The notes: generated by a model from the sequence alone, not told the origin. DNA of 64,000 nt from Caulobacter mirabilis (GCF_002749615.1 NZ_CP024201.1:1612001-1676000), one strand, 5' to 3'; counted from the stretch's first letter, positions 27,185-35,500 are shown. Translations and numbers: made by a program.

Positions 27185-27212
27185 AGCGGGGTGGACGCAA
27201 GTCCGCCCCGCT
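27185..27212. promoter_or_regulatory. Strong hairpin in the leader of the cobA-cysI-cysH operon
   Basis: AGCGGGG-T-GGAC / GTCC-G-CCCCGCT encloses a GCAA loop, about 50 bp before the cobA start and within the divergent gap to the LysR gene. No poly-T follows, so a transcribed leader structure or an operator is more likely than a terminator. It matches no riboswitch I know. Confidence 0.4.
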
Positions 27213-27263
27213 TCGACTCAAGGGTTCTAATACCTACCGGACTTGTAGAGAAACTAAAGTTCG

Positions 27264-28154
27264 ATGTCTCGGTCCGATCGCCCTGCCGCCTCCAATCGCC
27301 GCCTGGTGGCCCTCGATGGCGCCGGGACCGCCGCCGCGCCCGGGCGGGTGTGGTTGGTCGGCGCCGGTCCGGGCGACCCCGAACTGCTGACCCTCAAGGC
27401 CGCGCGGTTGATCGCGGCGGCCCAGGTGATCGTCCACGACGGCCTGGTCTCCCGCGAGATCCTGGAGATGGCCTCGCCAGGCGCGCGGCTGATCGACGTG
27501 GCCAAGCGCAAGAGTCGCCACACCCTGCCGCAGGACGACATCAACCAGCTGCTCGTGGCGTTCGCGCTGCAGGGCCTGGACGTGGTGCGGCTCAAGGGCG
27601 GCGATCCCTTCATCTTCGGCCGCGGCGGCGAGGAGCTGCTGGCCTGCCGCGCCGCGGGCGTCGCCTGCGAGGTCGTTCCGGGCGTCACCGCGGCCCTGGC
27701 GGCCTCGGCCGGCGCCGGCGCGCCGCTGACCCATCGCGGGGCGGCCCAGGCGGTGACCTTCGTCACCGGCCATGCGGCGCACGGGGAGCCCGACCTCGAC
27801 TGGCCGGCCCTCGCCAAGGCCAACCAGACCGTCGTCATCTACATGGGCCTGACCACCGCCGGGCTGATCGCCGGCCGCCTGATGGACGCCGGCCGCGACG
27901 GCGCGACTCCGGCGCTGGTCGTGGTCAACGCCAGCCGCGCCGACGAGACCCGTCATCCGACGACGCTGGCCAAGTTGGCCGAGGTCGCCGAAGGCCTCTC
28001 CGGCCCCGCCCTGCTGATCGTCGGCGAGGCGATGGCGCTGGCCCTTTCCCATTCCGATGGTTCCCGCGAAGGCGGGAATCCAAGCGGCCTGTCCGTGGCC
28101 TCTGACTCAGCTTGGGTCCCCGCCTTCGCGGGGATGAACGGTAGTTCGCAATGA
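27264..28154 (+). CDS. cobA: Uroporphyrinogen-III C-methyltransferase with repeat-derived C-terminus
   Basis: Methylates uroporphyrinogen III at C2 and C7 with S-adenosylmethionine to give precorrin-2, the precursor of siroheme for the sulfite reductase in this operon. Of 296 residues, about 25-262 make the methyltransferase: VWLVGAGPGDPELLTLKA, VVRLKGGDPFIFGRGGEE, VVPGVTAALA and PLTHRGAAQAVTFVTGH. There is no CysG-type dehydrogenase/ferrochelatase domain. The last 33 or so residues (SREGGNPSG ... WVPAFAGMNG) are encoded by a dispersed palindrome at 28050-28141 and are not part of the enzyme fold. The stop overlaps the next start by 4 bp. Confidence 0.92.
   Translation: MSRSDRPAASNRRLVALDGAGTAAAPGRVWLVGAGPGDPELLTLKAARLIAAAQVIVHDGLVSREILEMASPGARLIDVAKRKSRHTLPQDDINQLLVAFALQGLDVVRLKGGDPFIFGRGGEELLACRAAGVACEVVPGVTAALAASAGAGAPLTHRGAAQAVTFVTGHAAHGEPDLDWPALAKANQTVVIYMGLTTAGLIAGRLMDAGRDGATPALVVVNASRADETRHPTTLAKLAEVAEGLSGPALLIVGEAMALALSHSDGSREGGNPSGLSVASDSAWVPAFAGMNGSSQ
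28050..28141. repeat. Dispersed palindrome inside the 3' end of cobA (copy 2)
   Basis: The arms TTCCCGCGAAGGCGGGAATCC and TCCCCGCCTTCGCGGGGATGA (first arm shown here shortened to CCCGCGAAGGCGGGAATCC) enclose about 45 bp including the shared CTCAGCTTGGGTCCCCGCC. It is in frame and translated as the C-terminal tail of CobA. Confidence 0.88.
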
Positions 28155-28513
28155 AAGTCCTCACCGCCAACCGCCTGATCGACGGCGAGGTCGTGTTCTG
28201 GAAGGACGGCCGCTGGATCGAGCCGTTCGCCGACGCCCAGCAGTTCGCCGATGACGACGCCGCCGGCGAGGAGACCGTCGCCGCCGCCAAGACCCAGTCC
28301 ACCGTCGTGGTCGACCCCTACCTGATCGACATCGTCGAGGCGCCCGGCGGCTGGGCCCCGGTCAGCTACCGCGAGCGCATCCGCGCGCTCGGCCCCACCA
28401 ACGAACCGACCCACGGCAAGCAGGCCGAGGGCGGCGCCGGCATCGAGGCCATCCTCGCCGCCACCGGCGCCGCGCGCTCGACCGGCCGCGTCGACCTGAT
28501 CCGCAGGAAGTAG
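28151..28513 (+). CDS. DUF2849 protein of the sulfite reductase operon
   Basis: Small cytosolic protein of 120 residues with the DUF2849 start MKVLTANRLIDGEVVFW and the later APGGWAPVSYRERIRALGPT. The family lies next to sulfite or nitrite reductase genes in many alphaproteobacteria, but its role is unknown; helping maturation or electron supply of the reductase would fit. The start overlaps the cobA stop (ATGA), and the cysI start follows after 7 bp. The C-terminal 25 residues are Ala/Gly-rich and probably loose. Confidence 0.86.
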   Translation: MKVLTANRLIDGEVVFWKDGRWIEPFADAQQFADDDAAGEETVAAAKTQSTVVVDPYLIDIVEAPGGWAPVSYRERIRALGPTNEPTHGKQAEGGAGIEAILAATGAARSTGRVDLIRRK

Positions 28514-28520
28514 CCCGCGC

Positions 28521-30179
28521 ATGTATCGCTACGACGCCATCGACAAGGAGTTCCTGGCCGACCGGGCCAGCGAGTTCCGCGAACAGGTCGGACGCCGCCT
28601 AGCCGGCGACATCACCGAGGACCAGTTCAAGCCGCTGCGGCTGATGAACGGCCTGTATCTGCAGCTGCACGCCTACATGCTGCGGGTCGCCATCCCGTAC
28701 GGCGCCTTCGACAGCCGCCAGATGCGCCGGCTGGCGCACATCGCCCGCACCTACGACAAGGGCTACGGCCACTTCACCACCCGCCAGAACATCCAGTTCA
28801 ACTGGATCAAGCTGGGCCAGGCGCCGGACATCATGGACGCCTTGGCCGACGTTGACCTGCACGCCATCCAGACCAGCGGCAACTGCATTCGCAACACCAC
28901 CTCCGACCCGTTCGCCGGCGCGACGGATGAAGAGGTGGACGATCCGCGGGTGTGGTCCGAACTGATCCGGCAGTGGTCGACGCTGCACCCGGAATTCTCG
29001 TTCCTGCCGCGCAAGTTCAAGATCGCGGTCACCGCCTCGGCCAAGGACCGCACCGCGGCCAAGGTGCATGACATCGGCCTGATGCTGCGTCGGGGCCGCG
29101 ACGGGACGCTGGGTTTCGAGGTGATCGTCGGCGGCGGGCAGGGACGCACCCCCTACGTCGGCCCGACCATCCGGGAGTTCCTGCCAGCCGACCGGCTGCT
29201 GAGCTACCTGGAAGCGATCCTGCGCGTCTACAACCGCCACGGACGGCGGGACAATATCTACAAGGCGCGGATCAAGATCCTGGTCGGCGCGCTGGGCGCG
29301 GAAGAGTTCGCCCGCCAGGTTGAGGAGGAGTGGAGCAAGCTCGACTCCGTCCAGGCCGACTTCCCGCCGACCGAGCTGGCCCGCATCCGCGGCGCCTTCG
29401 CGCCGCTGGCCTTCGAGACCCTGCCGGCCCGTTCGGAAGCCTTCGAGGCCGCCAAGGCCGCCGATCCGGCCTTCGCCCGGTTCGTGCGCAACAACGTCAA
29501 GGCGCACAAGCAGCCCGGCTACGCCATCGTCGAGATCTCGCTGAAGGATCCGCAGGCCACGCCCGGCGACATCACCGCCGAGCAGATGGAGGTCCTGGCC
29601 GACCTGGCCCAGCGCCACGGCCAGGACGACATCCGCGCCACCCACGAGCAGAACCTGGTCCTGCCGCATATCAAGCTGGACGACCTGCCGGCGGTGCACG
29701 CGGCGCTGAAGGCGGCCGGGATCGCCACGCCGAACATCAACCTGATCAGCGACATCATCGCCTGCCCGGGTCTGGACTACTGCGCCCTGGCCAACGCCCG
29801 CGCCATCCCGATCGCCCAGTCGATCGCCCAGCGCTTCGCCGACGCCGACCGCGCCGAGACGGTGGGCGAGCTGAAGATCAAGATCAGCGGCTGCATCAAC
29901 GCCTGCGGCCACCACCATGTCGGCAACATCGGCATCCTGGGCGTGGATAAGAAGGGCGAGGAGTTCTACCAGCTCAGCCTCGGCGGCTCGGGCCAGGAGG
30001 ACGCCTCGCTGGGCCAGATCCTCGGCCCGGCCCTGCCGGTCGATCGGGTGGCCGACGCGGTCGAGATCCTAGTCGAGACCTATCTCTCCGCCCGCCAGGG
30101 CGAGGAGCGTTTCCTGGACACCTATCGCCGCGTGGGCATGGCCCCCTTCAAGGAGGCCGTCTATGCCGACGCTCATTAG
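28521..30179 (+). CDS. cysI: Sulfite reductase (nitrite/sulfite reductase hemoprotein family)
   Basis: Assimilatory reductase that takes sulfite to sulfide with six electrons using siroheme coupled to a 4Fe-4S cluster. The 552-residue protein has the twofold ferredoxin-like plus haem repeats. The cluster and siroheme cysteines are visible as CPGLDYC and CINACGHHH. GHFTTRQNIQFNW and TSGNCIRNTTSDPFAG are the substrate-face motifs of this family. Nitrite reduction is an alternative within the family. The operon with cysH and cobA, and the lack of nitrate genes, favour sulfite. AGGAAG lies before the ATG. The start of the DUF934 gene lies inside its last 17 bp. Confidence 0.92.
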   Translation: MYRYDAIDKEFLADRASEFREQVGRRLAGDITEDQFKPLRLMNGLYLQLHAYMLRVAIPYGAFDSRQMRRLAHIARTYDKGYGHFTTRQNIQFNWIKLGQAPDIMDALADVDLHAIQTSGNCIRNTTSDPFAGATDEEVDDPRVWSELIRQWSTLHPEFSFLPRKFKIAVTASAKDRTAAKVHDIGLMLRRGRDGTLGFEVIVGGGQGRTPYVGPTIREFLPADRLLSYLEAILRVYNRHGRRDNIYKARIKILVGALGAEEFARQVEEEWSKLDSVQADFPPTELARIRGAFAPLAFETLPARSEAFEAAKAADPAFARFVRNNVKAHKQPGYAIVEISLKDPQATPGDITAEQMEVLADLAQRHGQDDIRATHEQNLVLPHIKLDDLPAVHAALKAAGIATPNINLISDIIACPGLDYCALANARAIPIAQSIAQRFADADRAETVGELKIKISGCINACGHHHVGNIGILGVDKKGEEFYQLSLGGSGQEDASLGQILGPALPVDRVADAVEILVETYLSARQGEERFLDTYRRVGMAPFKEAVYADAH

Positions 30180-30663
30180 GCACGTCGAAGACCGCTACGA
30201 GGCCGCCGAGGACGTCTTCGTCGACGTCCTGGACGAGGACGAGACCCCGGCCGAGGGCGCGGTGATCCTGTCCCTGACCCGCTTCCAGGCCGAGGGCGAC
30301 GCCCTGCTGGGCGCCGGCCGCGCCGTCGGGGTGCGCATCCAGTCGGACGAGGCGGTCGAGGACCTGGCCTACGACCTGCCGCGCCTGGCCGTGGTGGCCC
30401 TGGTCTTCCCGAAGTTCCGCGACGGCCGCGCCTACACCTCCGCCCATCTGCTGCGGAAGCGGCTGGGTTATGCGGGCGAGGTGAGGGCGGTCGGAGACGT
30501 CCTGCGGGAGCAGGCCGGCTTCATGGTCCGCTGCGGGATCGACGGTTTCGCCCCGTCCGACGGCTCAACGCCGGCGGACTGGGCGCACGCGGCCGGGCGG
30601 TTCCGGCACGTCTACCAGCGCGGGGCCGACGCGCGGGCGCCAGTCTTCGAGGAGCGCGCGTAA
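30163..30663 (+). CDS. DUF934 protein of the sulfite reductase operon
   Basis: Cytosolic protein of 166 residues, with the DUF934 core ILSLTRFQAEGDALLG and the central AVVALVFPKFRDGRAYTSA, then LLRKRLGYAGEVRAVGDVL. The family is almost always next to cysI-type reductases and is proposed to help sulfite reduction, perhaps as an electron-transfer or assembly partner in organisms that lack CysJ. No CysJ flavoprotein is present here, which fits that idea (inference). It overlaps the cysI end by 17 bp and precedes cysH by 1 bp. Confidence 0.9.
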   Translation: MPTLIRHVEDRYEAAEDVFVDVLDEDETPAEGAVILSLTRFQAEGDALLGAGRAVGVRIQSDEAVEDLAYDLPRLAVVALVFPKFRDGRAYTSAHLLRKRLGYAGEVRAVGDVLREQAGFMVRCGIDGFAPSDGSTPADWAHAAGRFRHVYQRGADARAPVFEERA

Positions 30664-30664
30664 C

Positions 30665-31426
30665 ATGGCCTTCGACCGGCAGCAGCTCGACCAGCCCCAG
30701 ATCGTGACCCCGTCGGCGGCCCTGGCCGCGCGACTGGACGCCGAGCTCCGATCGGCGCATCCGCGCACGATCATCGAGGCCGCCTACGCCGAGTACGGCG
30801 ACCGGCTGGCCCTGGTCTCGTCCTTCGGGGCGGAGTCGGCGGTGCTGCTGCATCTGGCCGCCCAGGTGAGCCCGGACATCCCGGTGCTGTTCCTGGACAC
30901 CGGCATGCTGTTCGGCCAGACCCTGGACTACCGCAAGTCGCTGGCGGCCCGGTTGGGCCTGACCGAGGTGCGCGATCTGCGGCCGACCTTCGCCGACATC
31001 GCGGTCCACGATCCCAAGTCCGACCTCTGGAAGAGCGACACCGACGCCTGCTGCAACATCCGCAAGGTCGTGCCGCTGGACAAGGCGCTGAAGAGCTTCG
31101 GCGGCTGGCTGACCGGCCGCAAGCGCTTCCACGGCGGCGATCGCCTGCGCCTGGCGGTGGTCGAGGAGGCCGACGGCCAGCTGAAGTTCAATCCCCTGGC
31201 CAACTGGGGCAAGGAAGACCTCGACGCCTATGTCGTCGAGCATGACCTGCCGGCTCATCCGCTGGTGGCCCAGGGCTTCCCCTCGATCGGCTGCTGGCCC
31301 TGCACCGCGCCGGTGGAGGAGGGGCAGGACGTCCGCGCCGGCCGCTGGAAGGGCCAGGACAAGACCGAGTGCGGCATCCACGTCGCCCGGGCGCCCAGCG
31401 CCCCGAACGTCGGCGGCGGCATTTGA
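30665..31426 (+). CDS. cysH: Adenylyl-sulfate (APS) reductase, assimilatory
   Basis: Reduces activated sulfate to sulfite with thioredoxin or glutathione, supplying CysI. The 253-residue protein has the PP-loop (ALVSSFGAESAVLLHLA). The paired-cysteine sites DACCNIRKV and GCWPCTAPV bind a 4Fe-4S cluster, and the C-terminal TECGIHV carries the catalytic cysteine. The CC...CxxC set marks an APS reductase rather than a cluster-free PAPS reductase, so no APS kinase is required. It is the last gene of the cobA-DUF2849-cysI-DUF934-cysH operon. The sulfate adenylyltransferase genes are not in the window. Confidence 0.95.
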   Translation: MAFDRQQLDQPQIVTPSAALAARLDAELRSAHPRTIIEAAYAEYGDRLALVSSFGAESAVLLHLAAQVSPDIPVLFLDTGMLFGQTLDYRKSLAARLGLTEVRDLRPTFADIAVHDPKSDLWKSDTDACCNIRKVVPLDKALKSFGGWLTGRKRFHGGDRLRLAVVEEADGQLKFNPLANWGKEDLDAYVVEHDLPAHPLVAQGFPSIGCWPCTAPVEEGQDVRAGRWKGQDKTECGIHVARAPSAPNVGGGI

Positions 31427-31494
31427 CGCCGGCGGGGCTGGACGCGCCCCGCCGAAAGACTGATTCAGGCCTCTCCAGTCTCCGGGAGAGTCGC

Positions 31495-32100
31495 ATGCGC
31501 GTTCCCAGCCTAGCCCTTCTGGCCGCGGCGGCCGTCCTGGTCGCCGGTCCCGCCTGCGCCGCGGAGCTGATCCGGTCGCCGGGGGCGGCTCCAGCCATCT
31601 CTGACAGGCGCCCGGTCATCTTCCTGGGCGGCAGCATCGAGATGGGCAATGCGCCGGACTGGCAGGCGGCGTTCGCCCGCAGCCTGGACGACCTGGACGT
31701 CGTCCTGCTGAACCCCCGCCGCGAGGACTGGAATCCGGCCTGGAAACCCGTCGCCGAGGATCCGAACTTCCGCGCCCAGGTCGAGTGGGAGCTGGCCGCC
31801 CTGGAGCGCTCGGACATCATCGTGATCTACCTGGCGCCCGGGACCCAGAGCCCGATCAGCCTGCTCGAGCTGGGCCTCTACGCGCGGTCGGGCCGGCTGG
31901 TGGTGCTGGCGCCGGAAGGCTTCTGGCGAAAGGGCAACGTGGACATCACCGCACAGCGCTACGGCGCGCGGCGCGTATCCTCTCTGGAGGAGCTGGCGGC
32001 GGTCGCGCGCGAACGGGCGACGGCCCTGGCCGCGCAGCGGCTCGAGGCGCTTCAGCCCGCGGAGCGGCTCAAGGCGCGTCAGCCTGCGGAGCGGCGCTAG
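31495..32100 (+). CDS. Nucleoside 2-deoxyribosyltransferase-like protein with a signal peptide
   Basis: A 201-residue protein from the ATG at 31495 (GGGAGAG upstream). The first 22 residues are a signal peptide (LALLAAAAVLVAGPACA). The rest matches the nucleoside 2-deoxyribosyltransferase-like fold: PVIFLGGSIEMGN at the start of the sheet, LLNPRREDWNP, and FRAQVEWELAALERSDIIVIY followed by SPISLLELGLYA; the middle motif is given here as QVEWELAALERSDIIVIY. The last 20 residues hold a small repeat (LQPAERLKARQPAERR). An exported member of this usually cytosolic fold is unexpected, and its substrate is unknown. It abuts the convergent 3D-domain gene. Confidence 0.75.
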   Translation: MRVPSLALLAAAAVLVAGPACAAELIRSPGAAPAISDRRPVIFLGGSIEMGNAPDWQAAFARSLDDLDVVLLNPRREDWNPAWKPVAEDPNFRAQVEWELAALERSDIIVIYLAPGTQSPISLLELGLYARSGRLVVLAPEGFWRKGNVDITAQRYGARRVSSLEELAAVARERATALAAQRLEALQPAERLKARQPAERR

Positions 32101-32106
32101 ATGGGA

Positions 32107-32700
32107 TCAGCGCGAGGCGATCTCGGCGCCGACCTTGGCCTTCGGGCAGCCCTCGAAGGTGCCGACGCGCGAGACGGTCAGCGTCTTCATGTTCAGCTTC
32201 ATCATGTGGCGCATGGAGCCGCTGCCGTGACCGGTGAACAGGTCGATGCGGTTGCCCTTCACCGCGCCGCCGACGTCGGAGGCGTACCAGTAGCCGTCGT
32301 GCTCGCCGCCGTCGGGCATCGGCATGCCGACCGTTTCCTTGATGAACAGGATGGTGCGGCGGGGGACCAGGTTGCGGTCCGTGGCGGCGGTGCGCATCGG
32401 GACGGTGGCGCAGCCGAGCGAGTCCCGGCCGCCGACGCCCTTGGCGCCGCCATGATAGAGCGTGGCCTTCAGCATCCAGTCCGGGGCCAGGTCGCGCAGC
32501 CGAAGCCTCGGCTTGACGGGAGCGGCCTCGGAGGCGGTCGCGGCGGCGACGGCGTCCTGCGGCGTCTCGGCCGGAGTCTGGATGGAGTCCTGGATCAGCT
32601 GGCCGATGGGATCCGCGACGGAATCTCTCGGTTGCGCGTTGGCGTGCGGGGTCATGACCCCGATGGCCAGGACCGCGAGGCATGGCAGGATGCGTTTCAA
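32107..32700 (-). CDS. Exported 3D-domain protein (MltA/RlpA-like barrel)
   Basis: A 197-residue protein with a signal peptide (CLAVLAIGVMTPHANAQ), a linker of about 50 residues, and a C-terminal double-psi barrel. The 3D motif is visible in WYASDVGGAVKGNRIDLFTG, with TLYHGGAKGVGGRDSLGCA before it. Such domains occur in lytic transglycosylases and other cell-wall enzymes, so a peptidoglycan-related periplasmic role is likely. No separate catalytic domain is attached. It is divergent from the second GST gene across a short gap containing two GTAACAA repeats. Confidence 0.75.
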   Translation of the reverse strand: MKRILPCLAVLAIGVMTPHANAQPRDSVADPIGQLIQDSIQTPAETPQDAVAAATASEAAPVKPRLRLRDLAPDWMLKATLYHGGAKGVGGRDSLGCATVPMRTAATDRNLVPRRTILFIKETVGMPMPDGGEHDGYWYASDVGGAVKGNRIDLFTGHGSGSMRHMMKLNMKTLTVSRVGTFEGCPKAKVGAEIASR

Positions 32701-32792
32701 GCGCCCCCCTGTTTGTTTCTCAGCGTTGGCGGGCTTTTATCCGCATCCGGCACTTGTAACAACCCGTAACAATCAACCGAAGGGGGACCTGC

Positions 32793-33380
32793 ATGGCCCT
32801 GACGATCTACGGCGACCGCATCTCGGGCAACTGCCTGAAGGTGAAGTGGACGGCGGAAAAGCTTGGAATCCCTTATGTCTGGCGTGAGACCAACGTCCTC
32901 GACGGCGAGACCCGCACGACCGGGTTCCTGGCGCTGAATCCGGCCGGCCAGGTGCCGATCGTGATCCTCGAAGACGGCCGGGCGCTGGCCCAGTCGAACG
33001 CCATCATGGTGCATCTGGCCGAGGGATCGGCCCTGATTCCCGCCGATTCCTATGAACGGGCGAAGATGTACGAGTGGCTGTTCTGGGAGCAGTACAGCCA
33101 CGAGCCCTACGTCGCGGTGGCCCGGTTCCAGATGGCCTATCTCGGCAAGCCGCGCCACGAACTGGACGCCAAGCTGTTCGAGCGCGGCGGGGCGGCGTTG
33201 CAGCGGCTGGAGGACGGGCTGGAGGAGACCGCCTTCCTGGTCGGCGACCGGATCAGTCTCGCCGATGTCGCGCTGGTCGCCTATACCCGCGTGGCGCACG
33301 AGGGCGGCTTCAGCCTGACGGATTATCCGCGGGTCGTCGCCTGGATCGCGCGCGTGGAGGCCGAGTTGGGCATCGCCTAG
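32793..33380 (+). CDS. Glutathione S-transferase family protein
   Basis: Cytosolic GST of 195 residues. The thioredoxin-like half begins ALTIYGDRISGNCLKVKWTA and contains PAGQVPIVILEDGRALAQSNAI, shown here as PAGQVPIVILEDGR; this is the cis-Pro and glutathione-contact region. The helical half holds RISLADVALVAY, the N-capping motif. It is not closely related to the GST at 10387. An AGGGGGA ribosome site precedes the ATG. The S1/P1 nuclease gene follows after 34 bp, so the two may be co-transcribed, though a shared function is not obvious. Confidence 0.9.
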   Translation: MALTIYGDRISGNCLKVKWTAEKLGIPYVWRETNVLDGETRTTGFLALNPAGQVPIVILEDGRALAQSNAIMVHLAEGSALIPADSYERAKMYEWLFWEQYSHEPYVAVARFQMAYLGKPRHELDAKLFERGGAALQRLEDGLEETAFLVGDRISLADVALVAYTRVAHEGGFSLTDYPRVVAWIARVEAELGIA

Positions 33381-33414
33381 GGCCGACGGTTCTAACCTTT
33401 CTGGGAGTCGCTGA

Positions 33415-34428
33415 ATGCGCCCTGTCGTCCGCCTGTCCGCCGCCGTCGCCGCGATCGGCCTGGCCATGATCCCCGCCGTCGCCGCCAGCTGGGGCAACAC
33501 CGGCCACCGGCTGATCGGCGTCCTGGCCATCCAGGGCCTGCCCACGGAGGTTCCGGCCTTCCTGCGCACCGCCCAGGTCGCGCAGGACATGGGCGAGTTC
33601 GCCCGCGAGCCGGACCGCTCCAAGGGCGCCGGCCGGGTGCACGACCACAACCGCGACCCCGCCCACTTCGTCGACATCGACGACGAGGGGCGGGTCCTGG
33701 GCGGCCCCGTGTTCGCCGAGATGCAGCCGACCCGCCAGGAGTACGAGAAGGCCTTGCAGGCGGCCGGAACCGACAGCTGGAAGGCCGGCTATCTGCAGTA
33801 TTCGACGATCGACGCCTACCAGCAGCTGGTCCACGACTTCGGCTACTGGCGCGTCCTGACCGCCGCGGAGAAGACCGCCAAGGGCAAGCAGCGCGCCTGG
33901 ATCAAGGCCGACAAGGTCCGCCGCGAGAAGCTGCTGCTGGCCAACCTCGGCAACCTGGCCCACTACGTCGGCGACGGCAGCCAGCCGCTGCACACCACGA
34001 CCCACTACAACGGCTGGGGCGACTATCCGAACCCCAAGGGCTACACGACCGAGCGCATCCACAGCCCGTTCGAGGGCGAGTTCGTCGCCGGCGCCGTGAC
34101 CATGAACGGCGTCCGCGCCCAGATGAAGCCCTTCGCCGACTGCAACTGCCCGATCGACAAGCGGGTGCTCGGCTACCTGGCCAAGACCCAGACCTACGTC
34201 GAGCCGCTCTATCAGATGTGGGGCGAGGGCAATTTCCGTCCAGGCTCGACCAAGGGCGCCGAGTTCGCCACCGAGCGGCTCGCCGCCGGGGCCTCGGAGC
34301 TGCGCGACCTGATCGTCCTGGCCTGGCGGGACAGCGCCAAGACCAAGGTCGGCTGGCCGGCGGTGACCGTGGCCGACGTCGAGGCGGGCAAGGCCGATCC
34401 CTGGACCGCGCTGCTGGGCAAGGACTGA
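33415..34428 (+). CDS. S1/P1-family nuclease, exported
   Basis: Zinc-dependent nuclease that cleaves single-stranded DNA and RNA, secreted to the periplasm or outside. Of 337 residues, the first 24 are a signal peptide ending in AVAA, after which the mature protein starts with the conserved tryptophan ASWGNTGHRLIG that ligates zinc. Further ligands are in VHDHNRDPAHFVDI and LGNLAHYVGDGSQPLH. It would salvage phosphate and nucleosides from nucleic acid. Its stop overlaps the NUDIX start (TGATG), giving a coupled run of nuclease, NUDIX hydrolase and methyltransferase. Confidence 0.88.
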   Translation: MRPVVRLSAAVAAIGLAMIPAVAASWGNTGHRLIGVLAIQGLPTEVPAFLRTAQVAQDMGEFAREPDRSKGAGRVHDHNRDPAHFVDIDDEGRVLGGPVFAEMQPTRQEYEKALQAAGTDSWKAGYLQYSTIDAYQQLVHDFGYWRVLTAAEKTAKGKQRAWIKADKVRREKLLLANLGNLAHYVGDGSQPLHTTTHYNGWGDYPNPKGYTTERIHSPFEGEFVAGAVTMNGVRAQMKPFADCNCPIDKRVLGYLAKTQTYVEPLYQMWGEGNFRPGSTKGAEFATERLAAGASELRDLIVLAWRDSAKTKVGWPAVTVADVEAGKADPWTALLGKD

Positions 34429-34880
34429 TGCTGCAGTTCGGTCAGGCCCTGCCGGGCCGGACGCACGTCGATCGTCCCGCCGCCTTCGGCATCGCCGAGC
34501 GCGACGGGCTGATCGCCCTGGTGCGGGTCCGGCCGGCGGCGGGCGGCGACTGGCTGGACCTGCCCGGCGGCGCCGTCGATCCGGGCGAGGACGAGATCGC
34601 GGCGGTGATCCGCGAGTTCGGCGAGGAAGCCGGGCTGGTGATCACCGTCGGCGCGCCGATCGTCGAGGTCTCGCAGTATTTCGTGAAGTCCGACGGCCAG
34701 GCGGTGAACAATCGCGGCTCGGTCTACGCCGTCACCGCCGTCGGCGAGGACGCCGGCTTGAAGATCGAGGCCGATCACGACCTGATCTGGCTTGATCCTT
34801 CCGACGCGGCGCGCAGACTGCGTCATGACAGTCACGCCTGGGCCGTGGCGAAATGGCTGAGGGGCAGGGCCGCGACATGA
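34428..34880 (+). CDS. NUDIX hydrolase
   Basis: Cytosolic hydrolase of a nucleoside diphosphate-linked compound, 150 residues. The NUDIX box is perfect: GAVDPGE, seven residues, then REFGEEAGL, with the Glu pair binding magnesium. DWLDLPGG precedes it as the usual strand. The substrate is not readable. I start it at the ATG overlapping the nuclease stop; a longer open frame to 34218 is antisense-like sequence within the nuclease gene. The methyltransferase start overlaps its stop (ATGA). Confidence 0.9.
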   Translation: MLQFGQALPGRTHVDRPAAFGIAERDGLIALVRVRPAAGGDWLDLPGGAVDPGEDEIAAVIREFGEEAGLVITVGAPIVEVSQYFVKSDGQAVNNRGSVYAVTAVGEDAGLKIEADHDLIWLDPSDAARRLRHDSHAWAVAKWLRGRAAT

Positions 34881-35500
34881 CTTCCTTCTGGGACCGCCAC
34901 GTGATGCCGCGCCTGATCGGCTGCGCCTGCGCCAGCAAGCCGATCATGAAGCAGCGCGAGAAGGTGGTCCCGAAGGCTTTCGGCAAGGTGCTGGAGCTGG
35001 GCGTCGGCGGCGGGCTGAACCTGCGCTGCTACGATCCGGCCCGGGTCGAGAGCGTGATCGGCGTCGATCCGTCGCTCGAACTGCGCGACCGGGCCCTGGC
35101 CGCCCCGCGCGCCGAGGGGCTCGCCGTCGACATCCGGGAAGGGGTCGCCGAGAGCCTGCCGTTCGCGCCCGGCGGCTTCGACTGCGTGGTCTGCACCTTC
35201 ACCCTCTGCTCGGTGCAGTCGCCGGCGGCGGCGCTGGCGGAGGCGCGGCGGGTGCTGCGTCCGGGCGGCCTGCTGCTGTTCGCCGAGCACGGCCTGGCGC
35301 CGGACGAGCGCGTGGTGCGCTGGCAACGACGGCTGGAGCCGGCCTGGAAGGCCATCGCCGGCGGCTGCCACCTGACCCGCCCGATCACCGCCGCGGTGAC
35401 GGCGGCCGGCTTCCGGGTCGCCGCCGAGAACGGCATGTACCTGCCCGGAACGCCTCGCGCCCTCGGTTGGAGCGAATGGGGCGAAGCCAAGGCCGCCTGA
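34877..35500 (+). CDS. Class I SAM-dependent methyltransferase
   Basis: A 207-residue methyltransferase. The SAM-binding motif I is VLELGVGGGLNL, motif II is SVIGVDPS, and the central strand is FDCVVCTFTLCSV, followed by ARRVLRPGGLLLFAEHG. The overall pattern (YDPARVESVIGVDPS, RWQRRLEPAWK, GGCHLTR) resembles the METTL7-like group, some members of which act on thiols, but the substrate here is unknown. I choose the ATG at 34877 that overlaps the NUDIX stop; an upstream start at 34853 is possible. crtE follows 43 bp downstream. Confidence 0.86.
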   Translation: MTSFWDRHVMPRLIGCACASKPIMKQREKVVPKAFGKVLELGVGGGLNLRCYDPARVESVIGVDPSLELRDRALAAPRAEGLAVDIREGVAESLPFAPGGFDCVVCTFTLCSVQSPAAALAEARRVLRPGGLLLFAEHGLAPDERVVRWQRRLEPAWKAIAGGCHLTRPITAAVTAAGFRVAAENGMYLPGTPRALGWSEWGEAKAA

